NCBI GenBank assembly: GCA_910586195.1
Contig: CAJUHO010000012.1
Coordinates: 1-33,749 of the forward strand
DNA length: 33,749 nucleotides
Source of the DNA: an uncultured Bacilli bacterium
GTDB lineage: Bacteria > Bacillota_I > Bacilli_A > RF39 > UBA660
Direction: 5' to 3'
Below the pieces are notes generated by a model that saw only the letters and a program-made list of their open reading frames with translations, had not been told where the DNA came from and did no database searches. A program made the translations under genes and the position numbers. This document shows positions 1-7,476 of this stretch, in pieces. The number at the start of each line of letters is the position of its first letter. Within the stretch, counting starts at the first letter, position 1.

Positions 1-58
1 AAAAAATAAGATATAAATATTAATTTATTTACATCTTAAAGTATACTTGTAATTTATG

Positions 59-1486
59 TTACTTTTTTAAAGCTGGTATTTGACATCTCCATTCAATATC
101 TTCCTCATTAATATACCCACTAAAAGTATATACAGGTTGATAATATCCTTTTGTATCATATATATAATCCAACTCACATTTTTCAATTACAAGTTTATCT
201 TCTTGACTAAATAGAACATATTGTGAAAAGTTTCCCTTTAAAATTTCATTATATGCTAATTTTGACGAAATGATTTCTTCTTTCCCTATAAATTCATTGT
301 AATTAACATTATAAAAAATATTATTTATTCTATTTTCATCATCAAATTTAATCATTATACTACCAAAAGAATAATCATCTTCATTATCACTTATATTTAC
401 AGGAGACATTACATCATAACGTAAAGTATCATTGTTTTGTAAACTATATTCAGTATTATTAGGCAACAATTTATTATCTTTTAACCAAGATTCTATTTTT
501 TCCTTATTAGCAGATAATTTATTTTCATCTATTTCTGCAAAATCTTCCCAATTTGTATATGACCAAGTACCATCATTCATTAAATAAGTTAATTGAAAAT
601 TTTCTAAACTTCCTTTTTTTGATATAAATACTTTATTATTACCATCTGTACGAATTGTCTTTGAAAACCTACCGTTTATTAATTTTTCAACCTTTTTGCT
701 GATAGCTCTAGCATTTTCTATATCTTTCGTATATTTATTTTTATAAATAGAAACTTCTATACTTTCATCTGATAAGTTAACTTTATTTTCAATTTTAACA
801 ATCGACATATCTACTTTAGTAACAGGTAATATTGGCACATTTCCATATTTTTGATTATTATATACAAGTAATATTGTAAAAAAAACAACTCCTATTATAA
901 ATGGTATGATAAATACTTTTAGTATCTCTTTTATTTTTAATCTTTTTAATTTAACACAATTTATAATAGCCATTATTATAAAATATCCAAATATGCTTCC
1001 TAAAAAATTATGAATTAAATCATCAAATTCAAATATTCCAGTTCCAGTTATTAATTGTATAGTCTCAATTCCAAGAGTTACTAAAAAAGATGTTAAACAT
1101 ACAATAGAAAATTTCTCCTCTTTTTTACTTAATAATGGTAATAAAAATCCAAGTGGAGTAAACATTAGCATATTAAATATAATTAGCTGAAATTCTTTTA
1201 AAGACCATTGATTCCAAGCATTAATATAACTTGTAAAAAAGGATATATTAATAGAACCTGTAAAATTTGCACCTCTACTAAATGTAGTAAGTCCTAAAAC
1301 AACGATTAACCAACCACTAATTAAAACTAAAACAATCCATTGTTTTTTAGTAAGATTTCTTTTACCCTGAAACACCTTCTTATAAATAAAAAAAGCAATA
1401 TAGTATAGAATAGATAGTCCTATAACATCTATTATAGCAATTAATCCCCATTTTACTAATTGTGTAAAAATTGTAATAATATCCAT
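59..1486 (-). CDS. VanZ-like membrane protein with large extracytoplasmic C-terminal domain
   Basis: A 475-residue protein. The first 210 residues contain about six hydrophobic segments and read like VanZ: an early SRGANFTGSINISFF stretch, then NMLMFTPLGFLLPLL, then GIETIQLITGTGIFEFDDLIHN, the polar and Glu/Asp residues typical of the family. After the last membrane segment (near residue 208) come about 260 soluble residues that I do not recognise, probably outside the cell. VanZ proteins are linked to low-level teicoplanin resistance, but most chromosomal copies have no known role. The ATG follows GAGAGG by 7 nt. The gene lies 25 nt after the acetyltransferase gene on the same strand, so the two are probably co-transcribed. 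The VanZ call is solid; the function is not. Confidence 0.8.
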   Translation of the reverse strand: MDIITIFTQLVKWGLIAIIDVIGLSILYYIAFFIYKKVFQGKRNLTKKQWIVLVLISGWLIVVLGLTTFSRGANFTGSINISFFTSYINAWNQWSLKEFQLIIFNMLMFTPLGFLLPLLSKKEEKFSIVCLTSFLVTLGIETIQLITGTGIFEFDDLIHNFLGSIFGYFIIMAIINCVKLKRLKIKEILKVFIIPFIIGVVFFTILLVYNNQKYGNVPILPVTKVDMSIVKIENKVNLSDESIEVSIYKNKYTKDIENARAISKKVEKLINGRFSKTIRTDGNNKVFISKKGSLENFQLTYLMNDGTWSYTNWEDFAEIDENKLSANKEKIESWLKDNKLLPNNTEYSLQNNDTLRYDVMSPVNISDNEDDYSFGSIMIKFDDENRINNIFYNVNYNEFIGKEEIISSKLAYNEILKGNFSQYVLFSQEDKLVIEKCELDYIYDTKGYYQPVYTFSGYINEEDIEWRCQIPALKK

Positions 1487-1511
1487 AAATTAACCTCTCT
1501 TTTTCAAATTA

Positions 1512-2018
1512 CTATTTGTGCATTTCTTTTTCAAATTCAAACATTCCATCGTCTTCTTCGTATATATCTTCTTTCATATTTGAATCAGGATGTTTTTCGT
1601 TATAATATTCTACTATTTTAAATTTTAATTTATTTACATAAAAATGAATATTTCTTTTATCAAAATAAGGTGTACAAGTTTTCCATATTTTTGTGCTAGG
1701 ATACATATTTTCAATTTCTTTCCATATAACTTGTCCTATACCTTTACTTTGAATACCAACTCTAACAAACAAAAAATCTAAATGATTAATATTATCTTCA
1801 TTTATTTCTACAATAACACCACCCAAGATTTCATTATTATCATCTATCATTTCATAGGAATGACACTTGGGATTATTTAAAGATTTATCTATATCTTTTT
1901 CTGGTAATACTTGTGATTTATCACTACCATATACTAATTCATATCCATATTGAAATGATTCTTGCATATATTTTTTAAATAAAGCAATATCTTCATTTTT
2001 TAAATTAATTAATTTCAT
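1512..2018 (-). CDS. GNAT family N-acetyltransferase
   Basis: A 168-residue protein with a GNAT layout: an N-terminal strand and helix, a central beta strand (HLDFLFVRVGIQ) and the acetyl-CoA pyrophosphate loop in QSKGIGQVIWKEIE, near residues 105-118. The C-terminal half contains the usual late strand with FYVNKLKFKIVEYYN. The family transfers an acetyl group from acetyl-CoA to an amine; the substrate cannot be read from the sequence. An upstream in-frame ATG at 2036 exists, but the ATG at 2018 has GTGAGG 5 nt before it and gives the normal family start. It is followed closely by the VanZ-like gene. A near-palindromic AT-rich stretch around 2060-2080 may be its promoter or operator. Confidence 0.85.
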   Translation of the reverse strand: MKLINLKNEDIALFKKYMQESFQYGYELVYGSDKSQVLPEKDIDKSLNNPKCHSYEMIDDNNEILGGVIVEINEDNINHLDFLFVRVGIQSKGIGQVIWKEIENMYPSTKIWKTCTPYFDKRNIHFYVNKLKFKIVEYYNEKHPDSNMKEDIYEEDDGMFEFEKEMHK

Positions 2019-2054
2019 ATAAGCCTCACTTTCCAATTTGATTGTCTATGTAAT

Positions 2055-2162
2055 AAATTTGATAATATAATTATATCAATTTTTCAAAATGTAATCTACC
2101 TAGTCTCTGTGATTATTAAATAATTAAAATTAGGATGAAAATACTATTAAATTTGATAATAT
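2055..2162. repeat. 14-bp direct repeat pair
   Basis: AAATTTGATAATAT occurs at 2055-2068 and again at 2149-2162, in the gap upstream of the acetyltransferase gene. In such AT-rich DNA this may be chance, or a pair of regulator sites. No mobile gene is associated with it. Confidence 0.35.
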
Positions 2163-2183
2163 TTAAAAGAGCAGGATAAGAAG

Positions 2184-2278
2184 TTTGTGTATCATATGCA
2201 ATTAGTCCCTTATTTCATAAGGAACTCTCTATACACAAATCTGATTTTGCACTTGCAAAATTCAACCTACCTCGTAGG
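2184..2278. other. Cluster of hairpins in a gene-free stretch; possible structured RNA
   Basis: The interval 2019-2380 has no convincing gene. It holds a 9-bp stem TTTGTGTAT/ATACACAAA (2184-2192 with 2231-2239) that encloses a 6-bp hairpin CCTTAT-TTC-ATAAGG (2208-2222). Next come TTTTGC-ACTT-GCAAAA (2245-2260) and CCTAC-CTC-GTAGG (2266-2278). Four nested or adjacent helices within 95 nt stand out against the AT-rich background. I match it to no known RNA family, and the strand is undecided. It could be a small RNA, a leader, or folded relics of a mobile element. Confidence 0.4.
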
Positions 2279-2380
2279 ATGATATTAAGGATGGATAATT
2301 ATTTAAGCCTTATAATTAAATCATTTTGTATTTTAAATTTTCATCCTATTTTAATATTTTTATTCAGTTTTATAGGATGA

Positions 2381-2578
2381 CTAGACAAATTCATCTTCTT
2401 TAAAAGAATTTTTTATTTTTTCTAATAATTCTTTAAATATTTGATTATTATTACTATCTTTTATATCACTTAAATCTACTGTGATAACTCCTAGTTTTAA
2501 ATTGCCACAACTTACTTTCATTTTTAGTTTAATTTTAATACTTTCTGGGAAAATCAATTTTTTTATGGTCGTTTTCAT
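2381..2578 (-). CDS. Small orphan protein, 65 aa
   Basis: Reading from the ATG at 2578, which sits 11 nt after a strong AAGGAGG, gives 65 residues: a basic N-terminus, a central beta-rich stretch (LKMKVSCGNLKLGVITVDL) and an acidic or helical C-terminus (FKELLEKIKNSFKEDEFV). There is no signal peptide or membrane segment. I do not recognise it. It follows the two tRNA genes on the same strand, beyond their terminator. The ribosome binding site and the sensible composition argue that it is real. Confidence 0.6.
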   Translation of the reverse strand: MKTTIKKLIFPESIKIKLKMKVSCGNLKLGVITVDLSDIKDSNNNQIFKELLEKIKNSFKEDEFV

Positions 2579-2603
2579 ATATTTTAATCCCTCCTTTAAG
2601 CAA

Positions 2604-2633
2604 TGAAAAAAGCCCATAATATCAAATATTATG
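2604..2633 (-). terminator. Rho-independent terminator after the tRNA genes
   Basis: On the minus strand, CATAATAT-TTG-ATATTATG forms an 8-bp stem, followed by GGC and six T. It lies just downstream of the tRNA pair and overlaps the start region of the 65-residue ORF's leader. Confidence 0.7.
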
Positions 2634-2680
2634 AACTTTATTTATAACTGAATCGCTTAAAGTGCGACTTTTAATCTCAA

Positions 2681-2765
2681 TGGTGCGGGTAACAGGAGTT
2701 GAACCTGCAAGGGTTACCCCGCTAGATCCTAAGTCTAGTGCGTCTGCCAATTCCGCCATACCCGC
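2681..2765 (-). tRNA. tRNA-Leu (anticodon UAG)
   Basis: On the minus strand the sequence starts GCGGGTATGGCGGAATTGG and ends with encoded CCA. The acceptor arms GCGGGTA and TACCCGC pair, and the long variable arm is that of a class II tRNA. The anticodon loop CTTAGGA gives anticodon TAG, which reads CUA/CUN leucine codons. The T arm contains GGTTCAACTCC. Confidence 0.95.
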
Positions 2766-2773
2766 AATTCTAG

Positions 2774-2850
2774 TGGTGGACCCTAATGGACTTGAACCAT
2801 TGACCGTCCGGTTATGAGCCGGATGCTCTAACCAACTGAGCTAAGGGTCC
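2774..2850 (-). tRNA. tRNA with CAU anticodon, probably tRNA-Ile2
   Basis: A 77-nt cloverleaf on the minus strand that starts GGACCCTTAGCTCAG and ends with encoded CCA. The acceptor arms GGACCCT and AGGGTCC pair. The anticodon loop CTCATAA gives CAT. The GGACC acceptor and overall sequence resemble the lysidine-modified tRNA-Ile2 of Bacillus and E. coli more than elongator Met, but this cannot be proven without a comparison. It is not an initiator by its acceptor and anticodon stem. Confidence 0.9.
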
Positions 2851-2861
2851 ATCGCTATTTA

Positions 2862-2890
2862 ATAATAGCATAAGATTCCAAAGTGTGCAA
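2862..2890 (-). promoter_or_regulatory. Promoter for the tRNA pair
   Basis: TTGCAC (2885-2890), a 17-nt spacer and TATTAT (2862-2867) on the minus strand, 12 nt before the 5' end of the CAU tRNA. Confidence 0.7.
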
Positions 2891-2933
2891 TACTAAATAC
2901 TAAAAATATTCAATAATTTTATGCTAATCCTAA

Positions 2934-3479
2934 TTATACGGTTAATAAGTCTTTCTCTTTTTCCTTTAGCATTTCATCAATCTTTTTATTATAAGTATTT
3001 ACCATATCCTGAATTTCTTTTTCCATCCCCTTAGAAATATCTTCTGCTAATTCTTCTTTTTCTATCTTTTCAAGTGCCTCGTGTCGGATATTACGAATAC
3101 TGACTTTTCCTTCTTCACTCATTGCCTTTACTTGTTTTGTTAACTCTTTTCTTCTCTCCTCTGTAAGAGCTGGTACTACAATTCGAATAGTTTCTCCATC
3201 ATTACTAGGATTATAACCTAAATTAGCAGTAATAATCGCTTTTTCTATTGCTGGAAGTGCACTCTTATCAAATGGTTTAATTAACAACTGGTTTCCTTCT
3301 GGCACTGATATTGTTGTTAATTGCTTCAATGGAGTCATGCTGCCATAATACTCAACCATCACACCATCCAAACTTGAAGGATTTGCACGTCCTGCCCTCA
3401 CTGTTGTAAATTTTTTCTCCAAAGCTTCTATGGTTTTGCCCATTTTTTCTTTACTAAACGAAATAATTTCATTCTCCAT
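2934..3479 (-). CDS. frr: Ribosome recycling factor
   Basis: A 181-residue protein, close to the usual 185. It contains the family landmarks: TVRAGRANPSSLDGVMVEYYG near residues 26-46, PLKQLTTISVPEGNQL, RIVVPALTEERRKEL and a long C-terminal helix ending MLKEKEKDLL. RRF works with EF-G to split post-termination ribosomes in the cytoplasm. The ATG is preceded by AAGGAGAG. It is the last gene of the translation cluster. In most Bacillota the order is rpsB-tsf-pyrH-frr; here a lipoprotein gene, with a terminator at its end, takes the pyrH position, so frr probably uses its own promoter at about 3501. Confidence 0.97.
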   Translation of the reverse strand: MENEIISFSKEKMGKTIEALEKKFTTVRAGRANPSSLDGVMVEYYGSMTPLKQLTTISVPEGNQLLIKPFDKSALPAIEKAIITANLGYNPSNDGETIRIVVPALTEERRKELTKQVKAMSEEGKVSIRNIRHEALEKIEKEELAEDISKGMEKEIQDMVNTYNKKIDEMLKEKEKDLLTV

Positions 3480-3500
3480 TTTTCATCTCTCCTTATTACT

Positions 3501-3506
3501 ATTATA
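3501..3506 (-). promoter_or_regulatory. Probable -10 element for frr
   Basis: TATAAT on the minus strand, about 22 nt before the frr start codon and just after the terminator that ends the lipoprotein gene. No convincing -35 is seen at the correct distance. Confidence 0.4.
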
Positions 3507-3560
3507 ATATAGGTTTAAGAGAAAGAAAAGTTAAAATTAAAAGAGATAACAATATATTAA

Positions 3561-3586
3561 AAAAGATGCCTAAGCATCCTCTTTTT
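3561..3586 (-). terminator. Terminator overlapping the end of the lipoprotein gene
   Basis: On the minus strand, AAAAAGAGGATGC-TTAG-GCATC and then a run of six T. The core stem GATGC/GCATC is lengthened by A:T pairs. It separates the infC-to-lipoprotein transcript from frr. Confidence 0.7.
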
Positions 3587-4109
3587 GGTATTGTTCTATT
3601 AACCTTATGTATTTGTTCTTTAATTTTTGCTGTTCACTTTTTGTATAAGCCTCATTATTACTTTCCGTAATTGTTTCATAATCTAAACTATAACCAATCA
3701 CTTTTCCATTCTTTAGTAGAAATAATGCAGGCGTTTGTAACTTTTCGTCTTCCTTTAAAGACTTTGAAATTTTATTAACAAGTTTATTATATTTTTTAGG
3801 ATATTCATCTTCTGCCACCTTTAAATTAAAATAATATACTTTCTCTATTTTCATTTTAGAAAAAACCTGATTTAATATTTTAACAGAAAGCCTTGACCAC
3901 TCTCCATCTGAATTACCCAAAAATACGATACCATTTCCATCTGTAAATAACGAAATAACTTGATCTATTGATGCATAAAGGAAAGGGTTATCTTCACTTA
4001 TACTATACTCAATCGCAAATTTTTCTGAATCCGTCTGTTCCTCAATTTTCTTAACAGAACAGCCTGTTATAAAAAATATAATGCCTAGGAAAATTACTAC
4101 CTTTTTCAT
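3570..4109 (-). CDS. Lipoprotein with a thioredoxin-like fold lacking the CXXC motif
   Basis: A 179-residue protein with a lipoprotein signal: MKKVV, a hydrophobic core, and the lipobox FITGC with Cys17 as the lipid-modified residue. The mature part has a strand (GIVFLGNSDGEW, near residues 54-65), a helix, a strand (VYYFNL) and a late TPALFLLKNGKVIGY. This is the usual course of thioredoxin-like bacteriocin-accessory proteins, but no CXXC is present; the active-site place reads GNSDGEWS. A redox role is therefore doubtful. The ATG has GGAGT 4-5 nt before it. It sits between tsf and frr, where pyrH is normally found. The lipoprotein call is firm; the fold is inferred. Confidence 0.7.
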   Translation of the reverse strand: MKKVVIFLGIIFFITGCSVKKIEEQTDSEKFAIEYSISEDNPFLYASIDQVISLFTDGNGIVFLGNSDGEWSRLSVKILNQVFSKMKIEKVYYFNLKVAEDEYPKKYNKLVNKISKSLKEDEKLQTPALFLLKNGKVIGYSLDYETITESNNEAYTKSEQQKLKNKYIRLIEQYQKEDA

Positions 4110-4123
4110 AATTACTCCAAAAT

Positions 4124-4996
4124 TTATCCGTTAATTTGATTCATTACTTCACTAGCAAAATCTTCTTCTTTCTTCTCAATACCTTCACCAACTGCAAAGC
4201 GTATCATAGAAATTAGACTACCACCATTATTTTTTACAAATTCTCCAACTGTTAAAGAAGAATCTTTTATAAACTCTTGCTCCTCTAAACATGACTCCTT
4301 ATAAAATTTATTTAATCTACCTGCTACCATCTTCTCAGCAATTTCAGCAGGCTTTCCCTCATTCATAACTTGTTCTTTGATAACTTTTCTTTCTCGCTCT
4401 AACATATCCTCAGGTACTTCGGTACGAGCCAAACAAACTGGGCTCATTGCTGCCACATGCATTGCTACATCTTTTGCAACTTCTTCTGTTGTATTTTCTG
4501 TTACAACTAAAGATCCAATTCTACCACCTAAATGTAGATAAGAACCAAATTGTTGATTATCCTCTTTTACCACTTTTATAAAGCGTCTAAAACTAATCTT
4601 TTCACCAATTTTAGCAGTTAAAGCAATTAATTTATCAGAAATAGTTTCTCCGTTATCTTCTATTTTTAAAGCATCTTCTACATTTTCTACTTCATGCTTT
4701 AAAATGATTCCTGCTAAATAATTTACAAAACTAACAAATTCATCATTCTTTGCTACAAAATCTGTTTCTGAATTCACTTCTAGCAATACTGCTTTATTTT
4801 CTTCGACTTGAACAACACAAAGACCTTCTGCTGCAATTCTTGACTCTTTTTTAGCAGCTTTAGAAATCCCTTTTTCTCTCAACCAGTCAATTGCTTGTTC
4901 CAAATTTCCTTCGGTTGCCTCTAATGCCTTTTTACAATCTAGCATTCCTGCTCCTGTTTTTTCTCTTAATTCCTTTACATCACTTGCTTTAAACAT
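4124..4996 (-). CDS. tsf: Elongation factor Ts
   Basis: A 290-residue protein with the standard N-terminal UBA-like domain (VKELREKTGAGMLDCKKAL) and the EF-Tu contact motif NSETDFVAKNDEF near residues 75-87. The second core motif contains HVAAMSPVCLAR. EF-Ts exchanges GDP for GTP on EF-Tu. The ATG follows AAGGAGG. It lies downstream of rpsB, with a terminator-like hairpin in the gap that probably trims transcription between the two genes. Confidence 0.97.
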   Translation of the reverse strand: MFKASDVKELREKTGAGMLDCKKALEATEGNLEQAIDWLREKGISKAAKKESRIAAEGLCVVQVEENKAVLLEVNSETDFVAKNDEFVSFVNYLAGIILKHEVENVEDALKIEDNGETISDKLIALTAKIGEKISFRRFIKVVKEDNQQFGSYLHLGGRIGSLVVTENTTEEVAKDVAMHVAAMSPVCLARTEVPEDMLERERKVIKEQVMNEGKPAEIAEKMVAGRLNKFYKESCLEEQEFIKDSSLTVGEFVKNNGGSLISMIRFAVGEGIEKKEEDFASEVMNQING

Positions 4997-5052
4997 ATTA
5001 ATCCTCCTTATTTTCTTTCATTAAATCAGTACATTTGTTTGTTTTTATATAG

Positions 5053-5085
5053 AAAAGGAGTAGCATAACCTGCCACCCTCCTTTT
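5053..5085 (-). terminator. Attenuator-like hairpin between rpsB and tsf
   Basis: On the minus strand, AAAAGGAG and CTCCTTTT form an 8-bp stem with a 17-nt loop, beginning at the rpsB stop codon and followed by CTATATAAAAAC. The weak T-tract suggests partial termination, which would set the S2:EF-Ts ratio. Confidence 0.5.
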
Positions 5086-6026
5086 TATTTTAAAGCATCA
5101 ATTAATTCTTGTTTTTTCATAGTAGAGTATCCTTTAATAGCCTTCTCTTTTGCTAATTTTTTTAAATCAGCTAATGTCATAGTCTCTAGGCTAGTCTCTT
5201 CTACTTGAGGCTTTTCAATCTCTTCCTTTTTCTCTACTACAACTTCCTTTTCTGCTGGTGCAACTTGTTCTTCTTTTATATCTTTCTTATCTTCTTTTTT
5301 AGATGATTTTGCCTTATCTTCTTCTGTAATATAATCAATCACTGTATTACCATTTACTTCTGCTATTGCATTTGCTAAAGCACCAATCATTAATTTTACT
5401 GCACGTACAGCATCGTCATTTCCTGGTATTACATAATCTACTAAATCAGGATCACAATTTGTGTCTACAATACCAAATACAGGTATTCCTAAAATACGAG
5501 CTTCTTTAATAGCAATTTCCTCTTTACGTGGATCTACAATTACCAAAGCTTGAGGAACCTTTTTCATCTCACGAATTCCTCTCAAATTACGATCTAATTT
5601 TTCATATTCTTTCTTTATTTTAATAACTTCTTTTTTTGGTAAAAGTTCAAATGTGCCATCTGTTTCCATCTTGTCAATCTCATCCATTCTTCTGACACGT
5701 GAACGGATTGTCTTAAAGTTTGTTAATGTTCCACCTAACCATCTTTCATTAACAAAGTACATATTAGTACGAACAGCAGCCTCTTCACATGCTTCTTGGG
5801 CTTGTTTCTTTGTTCCTACAAATAAAAACTTTCCACCCTCTTCTGCAATTTGTTTCATTGCTACATAAGCTTCCTCTAATTTTTTTGCTGTTTTTTGTAA
5901 ATCGATAATATAAATATCATCACGTGTTGTATAGATGTATTCCTTCATCTTAGGATTCCATCTTCTTTTTTGATGTCCGAAATGAACACCTGATTCTAAT
6001 AAATAATTCATTGATACAATTGTCAT
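5085..6026 (-). CDS. rpsB: 30S ribosomal protein S2 with a C-terminal SAP/Rho-N-like tail
   Basis: From the ATG at 6026 (AAGGAG 7 nt upstream) the protein has 313 residues. Residues 1-230 are ordinary S2: LLESGVHFGHQKRRWNPKM, KFLFVGTKKQAQEAC, NERWLGGTLTNF and GNDDAVRAVKLM. Then follow a Lys/Glu-rich linker of about 40 residues and a small helical module, TLADLKKLAKEKAIKGYSTM then KKQELIDALK. That module matches the SAP/Rho-N pattern of short nucleic-acid-binding helix-extended-loop-helix domains. Normal S2 ends near 235-260 residues. L20 carries a very similar tail. An upstream in-frame ATG at 6074 has a poorer context and adds non-S2 sequence. Confidence 0.95.
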   Translation of the reverse strand: MTIVSMNYLLESGVHFGHQKRRWNPKMKEYIYTTRDDIYIIDLQKTAKKLEEAYVAMKQIAEEGGKFLFVGTKKQAQEACEEAAVRTNMYFVNERWLGGTLTNFKTIRSRVRRMDEIDKMETDGTFELLPKKEVIKIKKEYEKLDRNLRGIREMKKVPQALVIVDPRKEEIAIKEARILGIPVFGIVDTNCDPDLVDYVIPGNDDAVRAVKLMIGALANAIAEVNGNTVIDYITEEDKAKSSKKEDKKDIKEEQVAPAEKEVVVEKKEEIEKPQVEETSLETMTLADLKKLAKEKAIKGYSTMKKQELIDALK

Positions 6027-6118
6027 AGTATTTCTCCTTTTCGTTTTTTCTTCTATTAGTTTCGAATATAACACACTCCAAATGAAGCACGACTGTCATA
6101 CATCCACTAATATGTTTT

Positions 6119-6706
6119 TTATTTTAAAGCTTCTAATAAATCCGCTTTCTTCATAGTAGATACGCTAGCAATCCCCTTTGATTTTGCTATTTCTCTTAAC
6201 TCTGCAACTGTCATTTTACTATAATCTACATCAGCCTTTACTTTTTCCTCTTTATCCGCTTTCTTTACTTTAGGTGCTTCTGTACTTTTTGCTTTGCTAG
6301 AATTAACAGATACTTCTGCTTTTGAATTAACTTCTTTCTTTTCTACCTTGCCACTTCTACCTGATTCAGATATTTTTACAAATTCTGCGAACATTTTAGG
6401 ATCATTAATTGCAATTTCGGATAACATTTTACGGTTAACCTCTACACCTGCTTTATTTAATCCTTCAATAAATCTAGAGTAACTTACTCCATTTTCACGA
6501 CAAGCAGCATTAATTCTTGTAATCCATAATTTTCTAAAGTCTCTCTTTTTTTGTTTACGGTCACGATATGCATATTGTCCAGAATGCATTAATTGTTCTT
6601 TTGCTGTTTTGTATAATCTATGTTTGCTACCAAAATACCCCTTGGCTTGCTTTAATACTTTTTTATGACGAGCTTTTGTTACTGCTCCATTCTTTACTCT
6701 TGCCAT
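6119..6706 (-). CDS. rplT: 50S ribosomal protein L20 with a C-terminal SAP/Rho-N-like tail
   Basis: A 195-residue protein. The first 118 are L20 (KARHKKVLKQAKGYFGSKHR, RDRKQKKRDFRKLWITRINA, YSRFIEGLNKAGVEVNRKML). L20 normally ends there. Here about 40 Lys/Glu/Ser-rich residues lead to a final module, SKMTVAELREIAKSKGIASV then STMKKADLLEALK, which closely matches the tail of S2. L20 assembles early on 23S rRNA and also represses its own operon through the infC leader in Bacillus. The extra tail could touch RNA, but that is inference. The gene follows rpmI by 17 nt. Confidence 0.96.
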   Translation of the reverse strand: MARVKNGAVTKARHKKVLKQAKGYFGSKHRLYKTAKEQLMHSGQYAYRDRKQKKRDFRKLWITRINAACRENGVSYSRFIEGLNKAGVEVNRKMLSEIAINDPKMFAEFVKISESGRSGKVEKKEVNSKAEVSVNSSKAKSTEAPKVKKADKEEKVKADVDYSKMTVAELREIAKSKGIASVSTMKKADLLEALK

Positions 6707-6723
6707 TTTAATTCCTCCTTCAA

Positions 6724-6915
6724 CTATTTAATGATATTTTTCAATCTATTTTGATCTGCTTTGCTTAATGTAGATCCCTTTCTATTTTTACGGTTAATAG
6801 TGCTAGGCTTCTTCCCTGTATTATGACGACTACCTGGTCTTCCAATACTGATACTTCCACCCTTTCTAACCTTTAGAACTTTCTTTGTCCCTTTATGTGT
6901 TTTCATTTTTGGCAT
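6724..6915 (-). CDS. rpmI: 50S ribosomal protein L35
   Basis: A 63-residue, highly basic protein with the usual L35 pattern: PKMKTHKGTKKVLKVRKGGS, then RPGSRHNTGKKP and a C-terminal KADQNRLKNIIK. It is the middle gene of the infC-rpmI-rplT operon, 15 nt after infC. The length and the position are typical. Confidence 0.97.
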   Translation of the reverse strand: MPKMKTHKGTKKVLKVRKGGSISIGRPGSRHNTGKKPSTINRKNRKGSTLSKADQNRLKNIIK

Positions 6916-6930
6916 AATTCTATCCTCCTA

Positions 6931-7461
6931 CTATTTATCTTTTTTAGGCACTAATACACAAGACATAATTTTCCCATCTAGTTTGGGTTGTTGATCAACA
7001 ACAGCATAATCTCCTGTTTTTTCAATAAAACGCATGATAACATCACGACCTAAATCTGTATGAGCCATTTGACGTCCCTTAAAGCGAACTGTCAATTTAA
7101 TACGATCACCTTTTTGTAAATACTTAATTGCATTTCTTAATTTAGTTTCAAAATCTCCAATGTCAATTGTTGGTGAAAGACGATACTCTTTCAACTCAGA
7201 CATATTAGCACGCTGTCTCTTTAATGCTTCTTTCTCCTTTTTTTGCTTTTCGTAACGATATTTATTATAATCCATTACTTTGCAAACGGGAGGAGTAGCA
7301 TTAGGATTAATTAGTACTAAATCAAGAGATGCATATTGTGCTAATGTTAAAGCATCATTAATGGATTTTACACCCACTTGCTCTCCATTTGGTCCAATAA
7401 CAAGCACTTCTTTCGCTCTGATTTGTTCGTTAATCATCATGTTATTTTTATTGTTTGCGAT
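6931..7461 (-). CDS. infC: Translation initiation factor IF-3, likely starting at a non-AUG codon
   Basis: IF-3 with its N-domain (MINEQIRAKEVLVIGPNGEQVG), the linker rich in Lys and Arg, and the C-domain (RLSPTIDIGDFETKLRNA, FKGRQMAHTDLG). It prevents early subunit joining and proofreads the start codon. An ATG at 7476 opens the frame, but the GGAGG overlaps that same ATG. The start that fits the spacing is ATC at 7461 (8 nt from GGAGG) or ATT at 7464 (5 nt). Rare AUU/AUC starts on infC are well known and allow IF-3 to control its own synthesis. ATC is chosen here, giving 176 residues. Confidence 0.93.
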   Translation of the reverse strand: MANNKNNMMINEQIRAKEVLVIGPNGEQVGVKSINDALTLAQYASLDLVLINPNATPPVCKVMDYNKYRYEKQKKEKEALKRQRANMSELKEYRLSPTIDIGDFETKLRNAIKYLQKGDRIKLTVRFKGRQMAHTDLGRDVIMRFIEKTGDYAVVDQQPKLDGKIMSCVLVPKKDK

Positions 7462-7476
7462 AATTAACACCTCCAT

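Noticed and set aside
5653..5868. Plus-strand open frame opposite rpsB, and similar plus-strand frames opposite infC, ppdK and other genes
   Set aside because: They mirror strongly conserved genes, lack ribosome binding sites and have unlikely composition.
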